Shown here: in pieces, positions 1-5,938 of the stretch
Position numbering within the stretch: position 1 is the stretch's first letter
Layout: every line of letters starts with the position of its first letter
Origin: CAZJOD01 sp964547525
Lineage (GTDB): Bacteria > Bacillota > Clostridia > JAAYHZ01
Assembly (NCBI GenBank): GCA_964547525.1
Contig: CAZJOD010000083.1
Location: 1 to 16,643, forward strand
DNA: 16,643 nucleotides
Direction of reading: 5' to 3'
The notes under the pieces: generated by a model
What the model was told of the DNA's origin: nothing
What the model saw: the letters and a program-made list of their open reading frames with translations, nothing else
Database searches by the model: none
Position numbers and translations under genes: made by a program

Positions 1-2262
1 TGGTATGGGATAGAAACTTCCTTTGCGGCGTTTGTTTACGCGGTTGTAGCCGGATATGGTGAATTCGATCCTATAGTTTGTAAAACAACAAGAGATCAAA
101 TAAAGCGTAAAGCGATCGCATCTATAAGGTATTTAGGTTTTACGCATGATACCGGTCCTGCGGATTGTGTTAGAGAAAAGTCTGCCAACCCTCACTGCAG
201 TAATAAAAAGTGGGGTGGAAAAGGAGATGATTTCTTTAAAGAAAGCCAACATGGAACTCCAATATCCAGATTCGGTATGGCGGCTTGGATACTTTGGGAT
301 GATTTGGATGATGAAACAAAGGAATTAGTGGCAAATGTCTTAGAAGATTACTCGAATAAATGGATTGATTATCCATGCCCCTCGGGCACATATACGGACA
401 CTCAAACCGAAGAAAACGGTTGGACCGCAATGGGAATCGCTATAAGCTGTTTTGTTTTAAAAGACCATCCTAATCGTGAAAAATGGTTACAAACCATGAA
501 ACGTTGGGCTTTTAACACATGCACCACATATCTTGACGCATACAGACAGGATACATCCGAAGGGCGAAACATATACGGAGGATGGATAAAATCCGTAACT
601 ACACATCCGGATTTTACAACTGAAAATCATCGTTTTGTACATCCGAATTACCTTGCAAGTGGAATATTTATAAGAGCGGTTATCGCTATTATGTATCAAA
701 TGTCCGGCGACGATATACCGGATGCGGTATTATACGGATGGGACGAAGTTTATCATAAAGCTATTAAGGTATGGTCGGATATGGACGGGACTCCTGTGCC
801 TATTCAAGGTCAGGATTGGTGGTACTATTCTTTACCGGACAGTCATTTTACTCATGGGGTTATGAATGTTTTAAAAGGTGACGGTAACGCGGCACACTTT
901 GAAAAAAAAGGTCTGAACCGTATTGAAAAAGTACAAAATAGCAATGAAAACGGTTGTTTTTATGAGAAAGACGGTAAAAAATTTGTAATTAATCAATTTC
1001 AAAGCGCTTTTGAGATGGAACATCAAGCCGGTTCTTCTTTAGCGTTAACATACTTACTTCATAAATTTGGTAAAAAAGCACCGGTTTTATGTCAAAATGA
1101 CTTATCCGGAGTTTACCATTATCCGTACGGTAACAGTATAATAAAGAGAAATGAAAAATCTTTTTCTTGTTTCACATACAGAAATAATTGTATGGCTTTT
1201 TGCTTTCCGGAAAAAGGTATGTGGTCGTTTACTCCTCACACTGCGAACATGCTCGGTAGAATTATATTGGACGGATATACCAAAGATCCTGGTTTATCTA
1301 ACTTTAATGCAATCAGAAACGTTAAAAAATTTAATATTATCGAAAGAGAAGATTGGTTTTCTGCAAATGTGATAATTGACAGAGGTTTGGGTATGGTTGA
1401 GCAAAATGCAGCTTTTTTAGCGTTGCCTGCCGGTAATTGCATTTACTTTCATTGTTTCAAATCTAATTGTGATACGACTGTATCATTGTTACAAGCCGGT
1501 ATAACGGGTATTAGGAACGAAAACTACGCTCAATCGAAGGATGTTGCAAAAGGATACCGGAAAGTATGGTTTGAAAATGACATTAAAGAATATAAAGGAT
1601 ATATGGGTGGAAATGATATAGAAGATTGCTTTTTAAACGTTCACTATATAAATATCGACGATGAGATGGGAATTATAGCTCTATATAACAAACAAGTTAA
1701 ATATATAAACCGGCATAATTATTCTAAATGGATAGGGCTTGAAGATATTTTAATTCCGGACAACAGGGAAGAATCGTTTAAAATCAATAAGAGTGATATG
1801 TTCGGTAGATTTCTATCGATTTACATGCCTAATGTCGGATACGATCAAGGGAAAACCGTTGCAAAGACTCTAAAAGTGTGGAAAAATGATAAATATGAAG
1901 TTGAAGTATTGACCTTTAATGATTATTTATGTTATATGAACCTCAACAAAAGAGAAGTATGGGTTAAAGCGGTAACGGAAATAGATGATTGCCATACCAA
2001 TATATATCCCGGTGTTACGTTTGTAAATGATAATATTTTAACTTGGGAGAGTAAAATATCCGGTTTATCTTCGGGATTTTTTAAACCTGTATGTAGAATA
2101 AGCGGACTTTTAGAAAAGCTTGTAATTCACACAGAAGAAAACGGTTATGTTAATATAATGAATTCAACTAATAATCCGGTAAAACTACAGATAAAAAGTT
2201 TTAACGGAGATACACAAGATATTACGATCAAACCGGAAGGATTTATAGACTTGAGATTATAA
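1..2262 (+). CDS. Heparinase II/III-like (alpha/alpha-toroid) protein, 5' partial
   Basis: The reading frame is open from base 1, so the true start lies upstream; the ATG at 277 is internal and 753 residues are visible. The first ~360 residues are Trp- and His-rich and helical, like the alpha/alpha-toroid of polysaccharide lyases. Recognisable patches are TEENGW (about residue 136), ENHRFVHPNY (about 208-217), GQDWWYY (about 270) and FEMEHQAGSS (about 337-346). The remaining ~390 residues are beta-rich, fitting the C-terminal beta-sandwich of these enzymes. Such proteins usually bind or eliminate uronic-acid-containing glycans. No signal peptide can be judged because the N terminus is missing. 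It precedes two sugar-type oxidoreductases, in keeping with carbohydrate use. The heparinase-like assignment is from pattern memory, not alignment; the exact lyase family and catalytic residues are not determined. Confidence 0.6.
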   Translation, partial: WYGIETSFAAFVYAVVAGYGEFDPIVCKTTRDQIKRKAIASIRYLGFTHDTGPADCVREKSANPHCSNKKWGGKGDDFFKESQHGTPISRFGMAAWILWDDLDDETKELVANVLEDYSNKWIDYPCPSGTYTDTQTEENGWTAMGIAISCFVLKDHPNREKWLQTMKRWAFNTCTTYLDAYRQDTSEGRNIYGGWIKSVTTHPDFTTENHRFVHPNYLASGIFIRAVIAIMYQMSGDDIPDAVLYGWDEVYHKAIKVWSDMDGTPVPIQGQDWWYYSLPDSHFTHGVMNVLKGDGNAAHFEKKGLNRIEKVQNSNENGCFYEKDGKKFVINQFQSAFEMEHQAGSSLALTYLLHKFGKKAPVLCQNDLSGVYHYPYGNSIIKRNEKSFSCFTYRNNCMAFCFPEKGMWSFTPHTANMLGRIILDGYTKDPGLSNFNAIRNVKKFNIIEREDWFSANVIIDRGLGMVEQNAAFLALPAGNCIYFHCFKSNCDTTVSLLQAGITGIRNENYAQSKDVAKGYRKVWFENDIKEYKGYMGGNDIEDCFLNVHYINIDDEMGIIALYNKQVKYINRHNYSKWIGLEDILIPDNREESFKINKSDMFGRFLSIYMPNVGYDQGKTVAKTLKVWKNDKYEVEVLTFNDYLCYMNLNKREVWVKAVTEIDDCHTNIYPGVTFVNDNILTWESKISGLSSGFFKPVCRISGLLEKLVIHTEENGYVNIMNSTNNPVKLQIKSFNGDTQDITIKPEGFIDLRL

Positions 2263-2296
2263 TTTAATTATGATTGTACTGTAAAACTTTATTTAA

Positions 2297-2326
2297 TTGC
2301 AGTGAGATTAACCAGTTGGTTATAAT
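2297..2326 (+). promoter_or_regulatory. Sigma-A type promoter before the oxidoreductase pair
   Basis: TTGCAG (2297-2302) and a perfect TATAAT (2321-2326) are separated by 18 bases. The -10 box lies about 23 bases before the ATG at 2349, the left copy of the oxidoreductase start. Once the artificial gap is removed, this promoter directly precedes the gene annotated at 2504. It indicates that the oxidoreductases can be transcribed separately from the heparinase-like gene. Confidence 0.6.
2309..2322. promoter_or_regulatory. Candidate operator palindrome in the promoter spacer
   Basis: TAACCA-GT-TGGTTA is a perfect 6-base inverted repeat around a 2-base centre. It lies in the 3' half of the -35/-10 spacer and runs into the first two bases of TATAAT. 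A dimeric repressor bound here would block RNA polymerase. There is no U-tract, so it is not a terminator. Which regulator binds is unknown; the TetR protein of this window is one candidate, but no matching site is seen at its own promoter. Confidence 0.4.
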
Positions 2327-2338
2327 TACACTAATGAT

Positions 2339-2393
2339 GGAGGATGGAATGCTAAAAACTAAAGTAGGCCTATTTGGAAAAAAAGGCCATCAT
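2339..2393 (+). repeat. Left 55-base copy flanking the N gap (assembly overlap)
   Basis: These 55 bases are identical to 2494-2548. They contain the ribosome site GGAGGATGGA and the first 15 codons of the oxidoreductase (ATG at 2349). Together with the 100-N run this looks like two contigs sharing a k-mer-length overlap that the scaffolder did not merge. This copy should be collapsed with the right one and not annotated as a separate gene fragment. Confidence 0.85.
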
Positions 2394-2493
2394 NNNNNNN
2401 NNNNNNNNNNNNNNNNNNNNNNNNNNNNNNNNNNNNNNNNNNNNNNNNNNNNNNNNNNNNNNNNNNNNNNNNNNNNNNNNNNNNNNNNNNNNN
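2394..2493. other. Scaffold gap of exactly 100 N
   Basis: One hundred Ns, the conventional filler for a gap of unknown length. Identical 55-base flanks imply the true gap length is negative: the contigs overlap, and the real sequence is probably 155 bases shorter here. Any reading frame drawn through the Ns is spurious. Confidence 0.95.
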
Positions 2494-2548
2494 GGAGGAT
2501 GGAATGCTAAAAACTAAAGTAGGCCTATTTGGAAAAAAAGGCCATCAT
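2494..2548 (+). repeat. Right 55-base copy flanking the N gap (assembly overlap)
   Basis: Identical base for base to 2339-2393, and continuous with the rest of the oxidoreductase gene. This is the copy that carries the full gene, while the left copy carries its promoter. Confidence 0.85.
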
Positions 2549-3481
2549 ATAATAAGAGAGCTAACAAACAATAATAGAGCTGAACTTATAGGAGTGTGTG
2601 AGATACAGCCCGGTGATTTACCGGCGGAGTTAAGAGATAATATTATCTATTACAATACATTGGATGAGATGCTTGATAACGATGAGATTGAATTGATCTC
2701 GCTGTGTTCACCCGTTAGAGCCGAACAAGAGAACCATGCAATAAAATGTATGAAGAAAAAGAAGCATGTATATGCCGAGAAACCTTGTGCTTTGACTGAA
2801 GAGGGGATTCTAAGACTCCTAAAGACGGCTAAAGAAAACAATGTATATTTTCAAGAAATGATCGGCACCACCTTTTTACAACCGTATAAAGAAATGAAAA
2901 AAATTATCCGACAAAAAATGATAGGGGAAGTGGTCCAAGTATTTGTACAAAAATCATACAGATCATTGTTTGCTCATCGTCCTCAAGATGAGAACATTGA
3001 CGGCGGATTAACAGTGCAAGTAGGAGTTCATGCCACTCGCATGATAGAGCATATATGCGGACTAAAGATCAAAGAAAGTACATGTATAGAAACCGGACTT
3101 GGAAATCCTGTGCCGGACGGCGGTTTAAGGACTGCGTCTTCGGTTATGGGAACATTGGATAACGGTGGAGTCTTTTCGATGGTAATCAATTATTTGAACC
3201 CCGGTGGATTCGGTCTGCATGGAAATGAAACCGTCAGGATTTTCGGCACAAAAGGCATGTTAGAAGCAACCGACGGAGGAACCCGGACACGATTGATAAT
3301 AGAAGGAAACGATTATGGGCCTTTAAACATACAAGAGCCTGATGATGATTATTTTGAGATTTTTTTAGACGCGGTAAAAGGAGAAGGAAATCTTCCGTAT
3401 GATGATTTTACGTCGATACATCCTACCATCGCAATAATAAACGCAAAGAAAAACGAAGGAAGGTGGCTTTATAATGATTAA
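2504..3481 (+). CDS. Gfo/Idh/MocA-family oxidoreductase (first of pair)
   Basis: 325 residues, typical of this NAD(P)-dependent sugar/cyclitol dehydrogenase family. The N-terminal Rossmann fold starts at residue 5 and holds the nucleotide loop GLFGKKGHH (7-15), where the usual GxGxxG has lost its second and third Gly. The family hallmark AEKP is at 91-94. The C-terminal half has the GG....G.H segment with His176, but Gln172 stands where the family usually has Asp. The start is set by GGAGGATGGA just upstream. It overlaps the next gene by 8 bases and the two are probably translated together. Such enzymes oxidise or reduce a ring hydroxyl of a sugar or inositol, and pairs often make 3-keto intermediates in glycan breakdown. 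Substrate is unknown, and the altered cofactor and catalytic positions leave activity open. Confidence 0.85.
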   Translation: MLKTKVGLFGKKGHHIIRELTNNNRAELIGVCEIQPGDLPAELRDNIIYYNTLDEMLDNDEIELISLCSPVRAEQENHAIKCMKKKKHVYAEKPCALTEEGILRLLKTAKENNVYFQEMIGTTFLQPYKEMKKIIRQKMIGEVVQVFVQKSYRSLFAHRPQDENIDGGLTVQVGVHATRMIEHICGLKIKESTCIETGLGNPVPDGGLRTASSVMGTLDNGGVFSMVINYLNPGGFGLHGNETVRIFGTKGMLEATDGGTRTRLIIEGNDYGPLNIQEPDDDYFEIFLDAVKGEGNLPYDDFTSIHPTIAIINAKKNEGRWLYND

Positions 3482-4622
3482 ACTTGTTTTAGCCGGAACA
3501 TCCGGTTACGGTGCGGTGTATTTGAAATTTCTACTTGATGAACCGGTTCGTTATGATTTTAAACTTATGGGGGTAGTGGATCCGTTTGTAGAAAAGAGTC
3601 CGTACTATAACCGGCTAATCGACATGAAGGTTCCAATGTATAACAATATGGAAGATTTTTATAAAGAGAATGAAGCGGATTTGGCCATAATATCATCTCC
3701 TATACAATTTCATACAACTCAAACAGAAATAGCATTGATAAACAGGTCTAATGTTTTATGTGAAAAACCCATGTGTGCAGGACCCGATGATATCGAAAAA
3801 ATGATCTCCTTTAAAACGAAATATAAAAATTTTGTGGAGATAGGCTTTCAATGGTCACATGCACAGCCTGTCTTGAGTCTGAAAAAAGATATTTTATCAG
3901 GTTTATTCGGGAAAGCGTTGCAATATAAAACTTTGGTTTTGTGGCCTCGTAATCATGATTATTTTAACAGAAACAACTGGGCGGGAAAAATTAAGTATAA
4001 AGACGGTAGTTATATTTTAGACAGCGTAGCGAATAATGCGACCGCTCATTATTTACACAATATGTTTTTCTTAGCCGGGGATACAATGCAAAATTCCGCT
4101 TCGCCGGTATTAAGTCAATGTATATTAGCTAAAGCTAATAACATAGAAAATTATGATACTATAACGGTCAAAGGGAAAATAGGTGATAATATTGATATGT
4201 ATTTTGTCGCAGCTCATCCGGTGTCGGAAAACATAGGACCTGTGTTTGAGCTTAAATTTGAAAAAGCGACAGTATCGTATCATGCACAACAGCAAAGCGA
4301 AATAATCGCGGAATTTACTGACGGTCAAATAAAAAATTATGGTGATCCGACCTTAGGTGACTCTAATAAATTATGGATATGTATGGATAAAATATTAGAT
4401 CCTGATATTGAATTACCCTGTACTGTAGATACCGCATCAAATCATGCAAAATTTATATACGAACTTTATAAAACTTACGAAATTAATAGTTTTAAAGAGG
4501 AATCGGTATTTATAAAAAACATCCGCAATAAACCTATAACAATAGTGGAAGGATTAGATAACGCGTTATTAAATTGTTATTTTAAAATGGAAATGATACC
4601 TGATTATTTTTTGAAAGTGTAA
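3474..4622 (+). CDS. Gfo/Idh/MocA-family oxidoreductase (second of pair)
   Basis: 382 residues. The Rossmann loop GTSGYG (8-13) is intact in GxxGxG form, followed by the acidic end of beta-2 (VVDPF, 34-38), SSPIQFH (74-80) and the CEKP hallmark (96-99). The C-terminal alpha/beta domain has the recognisable WPRNHDYFNRNNWAGK patch (157-172) and DSVANNATAHYLHNM (183-197), typical of one subgroup of these dehydrogenases. The ATG lies inside the end of the preceding gene (overlap ATGATTAA) with GGAAGGTGG as ribosome site. Cytoplasmic; no signal peptide. The two oxidoreductases differ clearly in sequence, so they are not a recent duplication and may act on successive or opposite redox steps. Substrate cannot be inferred. 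Confidence 0.85.
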   Translation: MIKLVLAGTSGYGAVYLKFLLDEPVRYDFKLMGVVDPFVEKSPYYNRLIDMKVPMYNNMEDFYKENEADLAIISSPIQFHTTQTEIALINRSNVLCEKPMCAGPDDIEKMISFKTKYKNFVEIGFQWSHAQPVLSLKKDILSGLFGKALQYKTLVLWPRNHDYFNRNNWAGKIKYKDGSYILDSVANNATAHYLHNMFFLAGDTMQNSASPVLSQCILAKANNIENYDTITVKGKIGDNIDMYFVAAHPVSENIGPVFELKFEKATVSYHAQQQSEIIAEFTDGQIKNYGDPTLGDSNKLWICMDKILDPDIELPCTVDTASNHAKFIYELYKTYEINSFKEESVFIKNIRNKPITIVEGLDNALLNCYFKMEMIPDYFLKV

Positions 4623-4626
4623 AAAT

Positions 4627-5820
4627 ATGAGACAAATTATTTACCATGTTGATGTAAATAACGCCTTTTTAAGCTGGGAAGCCGTTCATAGGCTGTCTAA
4701 GGGAGATATATCGGATTTACGCGATATCCCTTCGGCGGTTGGTGGTGATCGTGAAAAAAGGCATGGAGTTATTTTGGCAAAATCAACACCTGCCAAAAAG
4801 TATGGTATAATAACAGGAGAACCGGTGGTTTCCGCACTGAAAAAATGTCCTTCATTGGTTATTGTTCCTCCTAACCATGAGTTATATCAAAGGTGCTCGG
4901 ACCGGTTGTTTGCATTACTGGAAGATAAAAGTCCGATAGTGGATAGATTCAGTATAGACGAATGTTTTATGGATATGTCCGGAATGGATAAGATTATTGG
5001 AGATGCTGTTGACGCGGCATACAAACTAAAAGATGAAGTCAAGGAGAAGTTTGGGTTTACGGTAAATATAGGTGTTTCGGAAAACAGACTGCTGGCTAAA
5101 ATGGCATCGGATTTTTCAAAGCCTGATAAAGTGCATACTTTATATGTAGACGAGATTAAAGAAAAGCTATGGTCGAAGGATGCCGGATTTTTATTCATGG
5201 TAGGAAAATCCACTTTAAGCAAATTAAAATCTTTGGGTATAAATACCATAGGTGATATTGCAAAGTTTGATCCTGATTTGCTGAAGTATCACTTGAAATC
5301 CGCGGGAAAAACCATATGGAATTATGCACATGGAATAGGTTTTGAGGATTATGAAAGAGATGCGGGTAAATCCGTAGGAAATTCCACAACCACCGCATAT
5401 GATATAAAAGACAGAGAAACCGCTTGTAAATACATATTGGGACTTTGTGAAAATGTGGGAACAAGATTACGCCGCACTAAGCTGAAGGCTCATGTTGTGT
5501 GTGTAAATTTTAAGAATAATAATTTTGTGTCATACTCGGTACAAAAAAAACTGGACAAAGGAATAGATTCCACTAATGAAATATATCAACAGGCCGTTTG
5601 TTTATTTGATAAAGGATGGAAAAAGGATTCTATTAGGTTAATCGGAGTAACGGTATCTTCGTTAGGACATGATGACACCGTTCAATTAAGCATACTGGAA
5701 GATTCCGGCGATTATGAAAAAACGTCACGGTTAGATAACAGTATTGATCGCATCAGGGAAAAGTACGGTAACGATGTGTTGCAAAGAGCAATATTTATAA
5801 ACAACAAGGAGAAGCTTTAA
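4627..5820 (+). CDS. dinB: Y-family DNA polymerase (DNA polymerase IV / DinB-like)
   Basis: 397 residues. Palm motif I is HVDVNNAF (7-14), with Asp9 and the likely steric-gate Phe14. FSIDECFMDMSG (108-119) supplies catalytic Asp111 and Glu112. VNIGVSENRLLAKMASDFSKP (146-166) and the MVGKSTLSKLKSLGINTIGDI thumb (191-211) follow, then a little-finger domain from about 245. VQLSI (352-356) resembles a degenerate sliding-clamp-binding motif, followed by an IREKYGND segment near the C terminus. It would perform error-prone translesion synthesis on damaged DNA. The start lies 4 bases after the preceding stop, with only a weak GAAAG site, so it may depend on upstream translation. No SOS (LexA-type) box is visible directly upstream. 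It is odd company for sugar enzymes. Family assignment is firm; orthology to E. coli dinB is not established. Confidence 0.9.
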   Translation: MRQIIYHVDVNNAFLSWEAVHRLSKGDISDLRDIPSAVGGDREKRHGVILAKSTPAKKYGIITGEPVVSALKKCPSLVIVPPNHELYQRCSDRLFALLEDKSPIVDRFSIDECFMDMSGMDKIIGDAVDAAYKLKDEVKEKFGFTVNIGVSENRLLAKMASDFSKPDKVHTLYVDEIKEKLWSKDAGFLFMVGKSTLSKLKSLGINTIGDIAKFDPDLLKYHLKSAGKTIWNYAHGIGFEDYERDAGKSVGNSTTTAYDIKDRETACKYILGLCENVGTRLRRTKLKAHVVCVNFKNNNFVSYSVQKKLDKGIDSTNEIYQQAVCLFDKGWKKDSIRLIGVTVSSLGHDDTVQLSILEDSGDYEKTSRLDNSIDRIREKYGNDVLQRAIFINNKEKL

Positions 5821-5882
5821 TAATGGCAATGACTTATCGTTTTCATTATTCCAAAAATATGTTTATTACAGTGAAATTATAT

Positions 5883-5888
5883 TATAAT
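5883..5888 (+). promoter_or_regulatory. Possible -10 box before the first beta-helix gene
   Basis: A perfect TATAAT lies 51 bases before the ATG in the 118-base intergenic space 5821-5938. No good -35 is found at 16-18 bases (TGTTTA is the best), so this is weak in an AT-rich stretch. Nothing else convincing is seen in this intergenic space. Confidence 0.3.
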
Positions 5889-5938
5889 TCTATAGGGGCT
5901 TCACCTGTTAATACTATTAATAAGAAAGTGGTGTTTTA

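Noticed and set aside
2274..2510. Open frame running through the N gap
   Set aside because: It reads across Ns and repeats the oxidoreductase start in its middle; it is an assembly artefact.
4887..5249. 120-codon open frame on the minus strand inside the polymerase gene
   Set aside because: Ser-rich shadow translation lying over the conserved polymerase palm and thumb; no independent support.
5819..5850. AATAATG...CATTATT inverted repeat after the polymerase gene as a terminator
   Set aside because: The stem is only AT-rich with an 18-base loop and no U-tract; expected by chance in such sequence.
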